Assembly (NCBI GenBank): GCA_905221605.1
Contig: CAJNDS010002107.1
Location: 251,922-315,921 of the forward strand
Length of the DNA: 64,000 bases
Origin: Symbiodinium natans
Lineage: Eukaryota > Sar > Dinophyceae > Suessiales > Symbiodiniaceae
Direction: 5' to 3'
The position numbers and the translations under genes were made by a program. Every line of letters starts with the position of its first letter. Position 1 is the first letter of the stretch. The notes under the pieces were generated by a model, which was not told the DNA's origin, ran no database searches, and saw only the letters and a program-made list of their open reading frames with translations. This document shows positions 1-10,230 of the stretch, piece after piece.

Positions 1-284
1 CCCCAAGTAAAGGCTGGCAGAGTCTAGGATTCCTCTATGGGTAACCTTTTGAGTACCGGATCCCTTATATGCAAGGGGCCCGAAAGGGACTTTAAGTTTT
101 AGCTCTGTGGGCTGTGAAATTGATGTCATTTTGTCCATCCGTCCTCCCGTTTAGCCGCTGCCGGTTACATGTGGTCATACAGACAGACAGAGAGGGGGGG
201 GGGGGGGGCGCAGATTTTCTCTTCGAAGCTCCGAAGAAATATACATACAGAAATAAAGAGTACATATACACAAATGAATAATAG

Positions 285-285
285 G

Positions 286-317
<32 letters not shown>

Positions 318-408
318 CATACATACATACATACATACATACATACATACGTGTATACATACATACATACATACATACATACATACATACATACATACAT
401 ACATACAT
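285..408. repeat. (AT)n and (ACAT)n microsatellites
   Basis: A run of AT dinucleotides (about 293-317) is followed by two blocks of the ACAT tetramer. A poly-G run lies just before, at about 197-209. Long Tyr/Val/Cys/Met reading frames here are only translations of the repeat. Confidence 0.95.
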
Positions 409-447
409 AGAAGGGTCCCGTTTTTACAATGCTGACTCATGGCCACA

Positions 448-3086
448 ATGGCCCCTGGCTCCCTTGCAAAGGTGCTTCGCCCGATGCTGCGGGCCCAGAT
501 GCGCATACTCCTGCAGTTTGTGCAGCTGCTTGGGTTTAGGGTTTAGGGTTTGGGGTTTGGGGTTGGGGTTTGGGGTTTACGGTTTAGGGTCTGGGGTGTA
601 GGGTTTGGGGTTTAGGGGTTGGTCGCCCAGTGGTACCCTTTTCCCTTTTTGTTGGTTCAAGGTTTCCTGATACAGTAACCATCCCCGATGAAAAGGGGTG
701 GCCCTTATATTATAATATGGCTGCTGATGTTGCTGGGCTAAACCCTAAACCCGACACCCCAAACCCCAAACTCCAAACCCTAAACCCTAAACCGTAAACC
801 CTAAACCCTAAACCCTAAACCAAGGCTTTGGGGTGTGCTTACAGCTCTAAACGAGAGCTTGTCTCTGTGGGAGCAGGCATCCGCTGCTCTGTCTGGTTCG
901 CTATGACTTTGCGCTGTGCTTCTTGTTTTTCCTAAACCCTAAACCCTAAACCCCAAACCCTAAACCCTAAACCCTAAACCCTAAACCCTAAACCCTAAAC
1001 CCTACACCCTAAACCCTAAACCCGAAACCCCAAGCGCAGGAGTACGTGCAGTGGCTGCAGCTAACAGCTGGGGGCCTACAGGATGCCTTCAAGCTGGAGT
1101 GCCCCTACGGGGGTGAGGACGCCCGCTTCGTGACCGCCCTGGCGGGACCCCTGGTGCCCCTGGCGCTGCTTCTTGACAGGGTTTAGGGTTTAGGGTTTAG
1201 GGTTTAGGGTTTAGGGTTCAGTGTTTAGGGTTTAGGGTTTTGGGTTTAGGGTTTTGGGTTTTGGGTTTCCCAATCAATGATCTGGGCTTTAAGGGGGGGC
1301 TGTTGAGGCTCCTCCTCTGCATGCTGCTGGAGGCCGTCTCCAGGAGCATGGGCAGCTTCGTTGCAGCAGAATTCCATGTAGGCATGTTGCCTCACCAAGC
1401 TACTAATTGCTTAAGAACCCCGATCAAACAAAGAATATTCTTCCTTATTCAGGGTAATATAGGGATTATTATTTGTTATTTGTTTTGGGGTTCTTAAGCA
1501 AATAGTAGCAAGTCAGGGTCGCCGTGTAAGGGTTCTTCCAAACGGGACAGAACAATTCCGGGGAGTCATCCAGGGTCTGGAGAACTGGCTATTGAACAGA
1601 CGTAGCGTGTCCGTAGCACGCGGAGCTCTGCAGGAAAAACTCCAAAGAGAGAATGGTTAGACCGTTAGACCCCAATTCTTTCCTCACAGCCCTCGTGTTA
1701 CACCTAAGCCCTAAACCCTAAACCCTAAACCCTAAACCCTAAACCCTAAACCCTAAACCCTAAACCCTAAACCCTAAACCCAAGGCATCAGGCTCGCGCT
1801 GAAGTTACTCCCTTTCCTCTTCATCGGTGGAGCCTCCAGCTGTGCCGTGCTCAGCCGGGCTCAGCCGGCCAGTTCTTGTGGACTAGAAGCCTTTAGGGTT
1901 TAGGGTTTAGGGTTTAGACATTAGGGTTTAGGGTTTAGGGTAACATGCTACACAGCTTAAGTAAGGGCTCACTGGTTTCGCGAAGATGCCAAGGTTGCTG
2001 CGGGGACCTAGTTCCGGAATCCGACAGTAGAAGCTACCTTGATGCTCGAACACTGTAGGTGCACGACTCATGAGCTGCCAGTACCACGATGGAGGCGAGG
2101 GGAAGTCACTGTTCAAGGCAGTCATATGTGCCTTGTGGGGGACGGTGTACCCTAAAACCCTAAACCCTAAACTTCGACCTAAACCCTAAACCCTAAACCC
2201 TAAAACCTAAAACCTAAACCCTAAACCCTAAACCCTGACAGGTGGCCAAGCTCTTGGAGAGGCTTCCTTCCGGGTGCTGTTGCCCCACCTGAAGTGCGAA
2301 GATCATGGCTGGCAGGCCACATTGGTGCGGGCCTCACTCAGGGTTCAGGGTTTAGGGTTGAGGGTTTAGGGTTTAGGGTTCAGGGTTCAGGGTTTAGGGT
2401 TTAGGAGGGCTTTCTATGGCAGAAGCCCTGACAACGCGGGTACTTTCAATAAGAGCTGCTGCTGTCGCAGCCATGGTGAACACATGTTGTGCCAGAACCA
2501 AGAAGCAAGCTCGAAATGTAGGGTTCGCAAGAATTACTAATAGCATTCCCTTTTGGCCCCTTTACAAATATGCTATCATAGCCCCCCGAGACTCTATTCT
2601 AGTTATTTAAGGTCCCTACATGATGCCAACTTTCTGCTTTGAGGCAGATTGCGTTGGATGGGTCTCAGCCGTTTCCTACGTCATCCTCATCCCGGGCTTC
2701 TTGCTATACCTCCTGCGAAAGCAGAAGCGGGCAGTTGCACCAAGCAGGCGGTCCCTGGCAACTGCAGCTTGGTAGCCCGGGTGGTACCCTCTTCCCCCTT
2801 TTTTTGGTCCAGGGTTCCCCTAAACCCTAAACCCTAAACCCTAATCTCTAAACCCTAGACCCTTACCAAGTAACCAACCCAAAAATGGGTGCCCTTATTA
2901 TGATATGGTTAGTGGGGCTACCAAGGCAGAGATCCAGCAAAACGCCGCGGTCGTGCGCCTCCATGCCTTCCAGGCGCGAGACGGCTCGCAGCCACACGGT
3001 CTCGACAAGGAGCGCCGGATCACCGAAGCTTCTGTGGGCTTGAAGAGGGGGAAGGGGGGGGGGGGGAGTTCTCTAGGTTAGGTACC

Positions 3087-3117
<31 letters not shown>

Positions 3118-6100
3118 CAGGGCTCAGTATTTGTAATACCTATGGATGTAGAGTCGCCACCCCCACACACGGTTCCCACTCATTCGCACGAAGCTTTGCC
3201 ACGTGGCTTAGAGCTGCTTCAGGAGCCCAGGGGAGTAAGGCATCTGCTTGCCGCGGCGATTGCGCATGGCACCGTGTATTTTCGGGGGAAGGTGAGGCTG
3301 CAGCTTCAGGAGAACCAGATGATGTGGCTTGGTAATATAGGGGTCGGAAGAAGTACTAGTAATATTCCGTTTTTGGTGCCTTTGAAATTATAATAGAATA
3401 ACCCCCAAAACCCCAGTCTATTTATTCAGGCCCATATACTGCTCTGAAACTTCATGTCCTGGGTACATCCCAGGCGCTACACCTTGATGAACAGACAACT
3501 TCACCCGGCTACGGCACAGGTTCATAACTCTACTGCATGAGTAAGAATGTAGTGTGTCGCCAAAACTCTGTGATCTACGCGGCAGTTTTCTGAAGATGCA
3601 AGAATATACCCTCCTGGTTGTCATCCGCATGGGGCCTTATTAACTTGGGCTCTGATGCAGTGTGGGCCACTGTTTTGAGCGGTTTTCGGGTGCCCTTAAT
3701 CCGAAACCACCCTAAACCCTAAACCCTAAACCCTAAACCCTAAACCCTAACCCCAAACCCTAAACCCTAAACCCTAAACCCTAAACCCTACTGTAAACCG
3801 TAAGGTCTCAAGGGGTTCTGCTTGTTCGGCCCTGCAAGCTCAGGCATGTGCAGCTCCTGGGAGACGATCAGGAGGGCCTTGACGCGGGGAATGCTGCTTG
3901 GCCTGAGGAAGCCTCGAGGATGTCCGAGCGGTTTAGGGTTTAGGGTTTAGGGTTTAGGGTTTAGGGTTTAATTAGGGTTTAGGGCTGCATCGACTCTGGA
4001 GTGCGAAAGGGTACTCGATTCAAGGGCTCACATACTCTGACTTAGGGCTTGTGACAGCTTGTGGAGCGACTGGCGTGTGGAGTGAATGGGGTGGAGGGTT
4101 TAGGGTTTAGGGTTTAGGGTTTAGGGTTTAGGGTTTCGGGTTTAGAGCTTGCAATAGAGAGAGGCGAGCACCCTCTCCGCGGTGGCCCAAAGAGACCAAG
4201 AGTATGTGGACCAGCGCCGGTGGATTAAAATCACAAGGCGCCTCACTGCGCTGCCGTGAAGGTTTAGGGTTTAGGGTTTTGGGCTTCAGAACCCTCCATT
4301 TGGGGGTTGAGGTTCAGGGCTTGCGGCAAATAAAGGAGTTCGGGTCTTGAGGGTTGGGGTTTAATCGGGGTAGTCTTTTGGGCGACTCCTAGAGTAATGA
4401 CTCGTTTTGGGGGTATTTTTTTCCTGGGAAATGCCTATTTGGACCAGGATGCTTACAGAACGCTGCGTCTTCCAGGATGCAGAGGAAAGTGACCGAAGCT
4501 TGGCTAGAATGTGGCACTGGAGAAGGTTCCGGCCCTTATACCCCATACCCCTCAATTAGGGATAAGATGACGGATGTCGCGGCCAAGTAGCTAGGTTTGC
4601 GTCTAGGGTAGAGTATCCCTGCACCTGAAAATGACGATGATGAAGGCTACGGAGACTGGGGGCATGTCCCATTTCAGGTCTACGCATCAGCTCTTGGTAA
4701 GCCTCACGACTATGTTGGTAGTTGTAAGGTTTGAGGCAGCAGTCGGGTTTGCGAGAAAAGATCCTAACACGAAGGGACCTTTACGGTTCATTTGGAATAG
4801 GTCCCCATCCCAGGAGTATTGGCAGGCGCGGAAAGCCTCTTCTGCAAATACGCGGCTTGCCTTGTACTACTCTGAGCTTCCCAACCTAAACCCTAAACCC
4901 TAAACCCTAAACCCTAAACCCTAAACCCTAAACCCTAAACAAACCCTAAACCCTAAACCCCTCAGCAGGCTTCGAGCTGCCTCTCAGGTGACCTTCGAAA
5001 GTGTTTGGGTCGAGGTGGCACTCAAGCTGGTGTCCGCCGTGCTGGTCTCGGCGGCTCGGCTTGGGGTTTAGGGTTTAGGGTTTAGGGTTTAGGGTTTAGG
5101 GTTTAGGGTTTAGGGTTTAGGGTTTAGGGATTTAGGTTTTAGGTTTAGGGTCTAGGGTTTGGGGTTTGTGGTTTAGGGTTTAGGGTTTAGGGTCTAGGGT
5201 TTGGGGTTTGTGGTTTAGGGTTTAGGGTTTAGGGTTTAGGGGCTAGGGGTTTCGGGTTTAAGGGTTTAGGGTTTTGTGAGCAAGCAGCTGGTTTTTCTGG
5301 CATTCCCCACCCAGCCCAGATGCAAAATAGAAGGGTTTTGTGAGCTTACCCGGCATTCGTCATGAGGCCTGGATGTAGAAGGGTTTAGGGTTAATCCCTT
5401 AAACTCTTAAACCCTGAAACCCTTAAACCCTAATTACACCGCAAACCCTGAACCCTTAAAGCCCACAGATCACATCGGCCATCACTTGGAGGTTCATGGT
5501 ACTTGTTAACCAGTTATAACTGTACTTGTACTTATAACCATATTAGGACACTTAAAAGGCTTAAACGTGGGTTATAAGTACAAATGCAATTGGTTAATAA
5601 TTACCACGAACCCCTAAACCCTAAACCGAACCTCCAAGTGGGCCGAGGTGGTTGCGAGCCAAGATGGCCTCCAGCTCTGCGTGGGTTTCTTGATGGCTGA
5701 GGGGGCAGCCCTTTTGCGAGTTCTTGAGTTCTTTGGGTCAAGGTGCTCTTACACAGGAACCAAATTCCAAACCCCAAATCCCAAAAAGCCTAAACCCTAA
5801 CCCTAAACCCTAAACCCTCAGCCAATTTCCCTGCACAGTGTCCGAGAGGTCAGCTAGGCAGGTGGCAAACCCTAACCCTAAACCCTAAACCCTAAACCCT
5901 AAACCCTAAACCCTAAACCCTAAACCCTAAACCCTAAACCCTAAACCCTAAACCCTTACTGGGCTACCAAGGTTTTACTCTGGTCACGGCAGCTTCCTTG
6001 GCGCTCTTCCAGCCGTATGTTCAGCGGCAGGTTGGTGAATTGTGAGGACTCTGTTTCGGGAGCGAGGGTTTAGGGCCTAGGGTCCAGGGTTTAGGGTTTA

Positions 6101-6747
6101 GGGTCTAGGGTTTAGGGTTTAGGGTTCAGGGTTTAGGGTTTGGGGTTTGGGGTTTGGGGTTTAGGGTTTGGGGTTACCTGCTTAGGGGGTAGCAGCCCAC
6201 CATGCGGAGCCCCAGTAAAGGACCCCATCCGAGACAGACTAACAGTCCTTAAGAGGGATTATCGTACCCTCTGCGGTTTAGGGTTTAGGGTTTAGGGTTT
6301 AGGGTTTAGGGTTTAGGGCTAGTATAGGGGGGAACATCCCAAGTGATGCCCAAAGCCCTTCGACCCGAAACGTAGATTTCCACAGGCGAACGAACTGCAT
6401 AGTTTCAGCTTCCTGTGCCGCTCGGACGGAGATTCCTTGGCTTCTTGAAAAGATTTGGGGTTTGGGGTTACCCTAAAACCCAAACCGCAATTCTGGATCC
6501 CGCTGGATGGACCCTGTGGCTTCTTTTGGTTCTTGGTTTCAGGGTGCAGGGTCCAGGAAAATCTTCCAAGCAAGAGGATAGTGTGAACTTTGGGATTCAT
6601 ATCTGTTTTGGGAGGGTGGGGCGATCTCGGACGTTTTGGATACTTTTTGTTCGGATTCCTGACCTTGTCATTCCATTTTTTACGTGGTTGCTTTTGTTGC
6701 TGGGAGTGCTGGGGAGGGTAGTCAGGCTGTTTGGACGCTCCGCCTAA
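448..6747 (+). CDS. Multi-pass membrane protein, C-terminal part, at least 16 exons
   Basis: Exons separated by telomeric repeats join into one frame. Approximate exons: 448-533, 845-912, 1035-1180, 1294-1351, 1785-1871, 2242-2342, 2644-2766, 2926-3033, about 3200-3331, 3839-3930, 4160-4255, 4969-5065, 5639-5742, 5839-5852, 5972-6030, 6386-6414, 6615-6747. Intron phase agrees at most junctions checked (3930/4160, 4255/4969, 5065/5639, 5742/5839/5972, 6030/6386, 6414/6615); exons 2, 8 and 9 are least certain. Peptides include LCMLLEAVSRSMGI, FLFIGGASSC, SFRVLLPHLKCED, WVSAVSYVILIPGFLLYLL and IPFFTWLLLLLGVLG, giving about six hydrophobic segments. From memory it resembles a membrane-protein family expanded in Symbiodiniaceae, often with Cys-rich ectodomains upstream; the function is unknown. 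GC donors are needed after 1351 and 2766. The stop TAA (6745-6747) is formed by the first CCTAAACC unit. The 5' part lies outside the window or before 448. Confidence 0.55.
536..1262. repeat. Cluster of telomere-type repeats in both orientations
   Basis: TTTAGGG units lie at about 536-615 and 1180-1262; CCCTAAA units at about 740-825 and 931-1033. Orientation flips three times within 700 bp. The unique islands between them carry exons of the membrane-protein gene. Confidence 0.95.
627..738 (+). mobile_element. Introner-like inverted-repeat element inside an intron
   Basis: It starts GTCGCCCAGTGGTACCC and ends with the partial inverse GTTGCTGGGCTA. The interior AGTAACCAT...GGGTGGCCCTTAT...ATATGG matches the elements at 2767 and 16550. 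It is flanked by telomeric repeats on both sides. Confidence 0.5.
1400..1508. mobile_element. Palindromic MITE-like element, CTACTATTTGCTTAAG family
   Basis: Terminal inverted repeats CTACTAATTGCTTAAGAACC and GGTTCTTAAGCAAATAGTAG flank about 65 bp of A/T-rich sequence. Copies recur at 31522, 39833, 46262 and 46468. It lies inside the GC-AG intron 1352-1784. Confidence 0.75.
2767..2925 (+). mobile_element. Introner: complete intron with terminal inverted repeats and a telomeric core
   Basis: The intron starts GCTTGGTAGCCC and ends GGGGCTACCAAG, an inverted pair. GCAG occurs at both edges as a possible target duplication. Removing GC...AG exactly restores the frame (GCA ACT GCA then GCA GAG ATC). 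The centre carries about 45 bp of CCCTAAA repeats just after GGTTCCC. The same architecture without a telomeric core is seen at 16550-16658. Confidence 0.65.
3042..3118. repeat. Poly-G, (TC)n and (AT)n simple repeats
   Basis: A poly-G run, a short TC run and about ten AT dinucleotides follow one another inside an intron of the membrane-protein gene. Confidence 0.9.
4885..5275. repeat. Convergent telomeric arrays around one exon
   Basis: CCCTAAA units (about 4885-4960) precede, and TTTAGGG units (5064-5275, degenerating to TTTGGGG and TTTGTGG) follow, the exon 4969-5065. This gives a head-to-head arrangement that could pair when transcribed. Confidence 0.9.
5864..5971 (+). repeat. Telomeric array ending in an introner right terminus
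   Basis: About twelve CCCTAAA units are followed by TTACTGGGCTACCAAG. That terminus matches the 3' end of the introner at 2767-2925 and supplies the acceptor for the exon at 5972. Confidence 0.7.
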
Positions 6748-6988
6748 ACCCTAAACCCTAAACACGAAACCCTAAACCCTAACCCTAAACCCTAAACCCT
6801 AAACCCTAAACCCTAAACCCTAAACCCTAAACCCTAAACCCTAAACCTCATGAAATGTGCTCGCTACGAAGCCCTAAGCCCTAGGCCAGCAGCTGAGCAG
6901 CCTGAATCTCAGGTGGAACCATGAGCCCTTAGTCCCTAAACCCTAAACCCTAAACCCTAAACCCTAAACCCTAAACCCTAAACCCTTG
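6745..6988. repeat. CCCTAAA telomeric arrays downstream of the membrane-protein gene
   Basis: Two CCCTAAA arrays are separated by about 85 bp of unique sequence. I see no gene between 6990 and 10000. Confidence 0.9.
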
Positions 6989-7021
6989 TTAAAACCCAAT
7001 AAGCCCTCTGGATGGTCGTAT

Positions 7022-7329
7022 ATACATATATACTGAATTATTGATTTATTTAATTTGTGTTTACTTCTATCTGCACATATATACATATAGATGTATGTAT
7101 GTATGTATGTATGTATGTATGTATGTATGTATGTATGTATGTATGTATGTCTGTATGTATGTATGTATGTATGTATGTATGTATGTATGTGTGTATGTAT
7201 GTATGTATGTATGTATGTATGTATGTATGTATGTATGTATGTATGTATGTATGTATGTATGTATGTATGTATGTATGCATATATGCATATACGCACATAT
7301 ATATATATATACGCAGTATATTGTATCCA

Positions 7330-7366
<37 letters not shown>

Positions 7367-7512
7367 ATACTGTACATATGTTTTTTCTCTTTGACTGTCA
7401 TCTGTTCTTTACATGGATGTACCTTTTTTACACCAGTGCAACAACAATTCACAGCATATCCGCACAAAGAATACATATATATATATATACATCGATCTAC
7501 ATATATATATAT
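7022..7512. repeat. (ATGT)n, (CTAT)n and (AT)n microsatellite block
   Basis: ATGT tetramers fill about 7091-7276, CTAT tetramers about 7333-7366, and AT runs flank both and recur near 7474 and 7501. Long frames here are repeat translations, not genes. Confidence 0.95.
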
Positions 7513-7562
7513 GTAAGAGGGACCTTTAGGTACTATGTGATTACTTTCCTTTCTTGGAGAAG

Positions 7563-9806
7563 GAGGTTAAATAGTTTAGATAGTTTAGATAGTTCAGGAA
7601 GCCCCTGAACTATCTAAACTATCTAACCTCGATTTTGGGAAAAAAGGAGGTTAGATAGTTTAGATAGTTTAGATAGTTTAGAAAGCTTCACTTCCCTCTG
7701 GGTCGTCCCCAGCCAGAGGTTAGATAGTTTAGATAGTTTAGATAGTTCAAAAAGCCCCTGAACTATCTAAACTATCTAACCTCTTTCCGGGGAGGCCCCC
7801 AGGAGGTTTGAAACTTTCTAAACTATCTAAACTATCTAAACTATCTAGCCTCGATTTTGGGAGAAAAGGAGGTTAGATAGTTTAGATAGTTTAAATAGTT
7901 TAGATAGTTTAGACGAGCCCCTAAACTATCTAAACTACCTAACCTCGATTTTGAGAAAAAAGGAGGTTAGATAGTTTAGATAGTTTAGATAGTTTAGATA
8001 GTTTAGATAGTTTAGATAGTTTAGATAGTTTAGAAAGTTTCAATTCCCTCTGGGTCGTCCCCAGCCAGAGGTTAGATAGTTTAGATAGTTTAGATAGTTC
8101 AGGAAGCCCCTGAACTATCTAAACTATCTAAACTATCTAACCTCTTTCCGGGGAGGCCCCCAGGAGGTTTGAAACTTTCTAAACTATCTAAACTATCTAA
8201 ACTATCTAAACTATCTAACCTCGATTTTGGGAGAAAAGGATGTTAGATAGTTTAGATAGTTTAGATAGTTTAGACGAGCCCCTAAACTATCTAAACTATC
8301 GAACCTCGATTTTGGGAAAAAAGGAGGTTAGATAGTTTAGATAGTTTATAAAGTTTAGATAGTTTAGAAAGTTTCAATTCCCTCTGGGTCGTCCCCAGCC
8401 AGAGGTTAGATAGTTTAGATAGTTTAGATAGTTCAGGAAGCCCCTGAACTATCTAAACTATCTAAACTATCTAACCTCTTTCCGGGGAGGCCCCCAGAAG
8501 GTTTGAAACTTTCTAAACTATCTAAACTATCTAAACTATCTAAACTATCTAAACTATCTAAACTATCTAACCTCGATTTTGGGAGAAAAGGAGGTTAGAT
8601 AGTTTAGATAGTTTAGATATTTTAGATACGAGCCCCTAAACTATCTAACTATCAACCTGATTTGAGAAAAAGGAGGTTAATAGTTTAGATATTTTAGATA
8701 GTTTAAGATAGTTTAGAAGTTCAATTCCCTCTGGGTCGTCCCCAGCCAGAGGTTAGTAGTTTTAGATAGTTTAGATAGTTCAGGAAGCCCCTGAACTATC
8801 TAAACTATCTAAACTATGCTAACCTCTGCTGGGGACAACCCAAGGGAATTGAAACTTTCTAAACTATCTAAACTATCTAAACTATCTAAACTAATCTCAA
8901 ACTATCTAAACTATCTAACCTCGATTTTGGGAGAAAAGGAGGTTAGATAGTTTAGATAGTTTAGATAGTTTAGACGAGCCCCTAAACTATCTAAACTATC
9001 TAACCTCGATTTTGGGAAAAAAGGAGGTTAGATAGTTTAGATAGTTTATATAGTTTAGATAGTTTAGAAAGTTTCAATTCCCTCTGGGTCGTCCCCAGCC
9101 AGAGGTTAGATAGTTTAGATAGTTTAGATAGTTCAGGAAGCCCCTGAACTATCTAAACTATCTAAACTATCTAACCTTTTTCCGGGGAGGCCCCCAGAAG
9201 GTTTGAAACTTTCTAAACTATCTAAACTATCTAAACTATCTAAACTATCTAAACTATCTAACCTCGATTTTGGGAGAAGAGGAGGTTAGATAGTTTAGAT
9301 AGTTTAGATAGTTTAGATAGTTTAGATAGTTTAGACGAGCCCCTAAACTATCTAAACTATCTAACCTCGATTTTGAGAAAAAAGGAGGTTAGATAGTTTA
9401 GATAGTTTAGATAGTTTAGAAAGTTTCAATTCCCTCTGGGTCGTCCCCAGCCAGAGGTTAGATAGTTTAGATAGTTTAGATAGTTCAGGAAGCCCCTGAA
9501 CTATCTAAACTATCTAAACTATCTAACCTCTTTCCGGGGAGGCCCCCAGGAGATTTGAAACTTTCTAAACCATCTAAACTATCTAAACTATCTAGCCTCG
9601 ATTGTGGGAGAAAAGGATGTTAGATAGTTTAGATAGTTTAGATAGTTTGCGTAGTTTAGACGAGCCCCTAAACTATCTAAACTATCTAACCTCGATTTTG
9701 GGAAAAAAGGAGGTTAGATAGTTTAGATAGTTTAGATAGTTTAGATAGTTTAGAAAGTTTCAATTCCCTCTGGGTCGTCCCCAGCCAGAGGTTAGATAGT
9801 TTAGAT
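7563..9806. repeat. Higher-order satellite of 9-mer TTTAGATAG
   Basis: Blocks of TTTAGATAG alternate with blocks of its complement, separated by conserved spacers such as CTCTGGGTCGTCCCCAGC, TTTCCGGGGAGGCCCCC and CCTCGATTTTGGGA. The CTCTGGGTCGTCCCC spacer recurs seven times at roughly 330-360 bp spacing, so the larger unit is near 340 bp. Many blocks are inverted around short spacers and could fold into hairpins. The array runs into the assembly gap. Confidence 0.95.
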
Positions 9807-9906
9807 NNNNNNNNNNNNNNNNNNNNNNNNNNNNNNNNNNNNNNNNNNNNNNNNNNNNNNNNNNNNNNNNNNNNNNNNNNNNNNNNNNNNNNNNNNNNNN
9901 NNNNNN
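9807..9906. other. Assembly gap, 100 N
   Basis: Exactly 100 N, a standard unknown-size gap, placed where the satellite array could not be assembled. Confidence 1.
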
Positions 9907-10230
9907 CCACCCTCCCCCCCCGCTTGTTCCTGGTCTTTCTGTGCCTCGGGAGGCTCCAGTATGTCCGAAATGTGTGACACGAAATCGAATTCCTCCGGGC
10001 AGTAGGGGATGAGCTCCTCAACGAACGGGGGGCTCAGGCTCATCTGCCATCGCAAGCTGTGTCACGAGTTGAAGTTGTTCACAGGTGCCAGGTTCCTGCT
10101 GCCCTGTGACTGTCATGCGGTCGGTACGTATGGGCAGGCCGGAAACAACTATCGGAACTGTGCTTAGCTGCTCGGTACGACTCGCCAGGTCCGAAAGTCT
10201 GCAGAGCCGGGCTCCAATACTAGTGACCAT
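9907..10230 (-). CDS. Unidentified coding fragment, frameshifted and cut by the gap
   Basis: Two overlapping minus-strand frames both look coding. The first starts at an ATG at 10228-10230 and reads to ...QLAMADEPEPPVR. The second continues as PPFVEELIPYCPEEFDF toward the gap. They overlap at a C-run near 10027, which suggests a one-base indel or assembly error rather than two genes. The ATG lies directly against a telomeric repeat. No family is recognised, and the 3' end is lost in the gap. Confidence 0.3.

Noticed and set aside
92-506. Long Met-Tyr-Val-Cys and Thr-Tyr-Ile-His frames here and at 6964-7608
   Set aside because: They are translations of the tetramer microsatellites in every frame on both strands.
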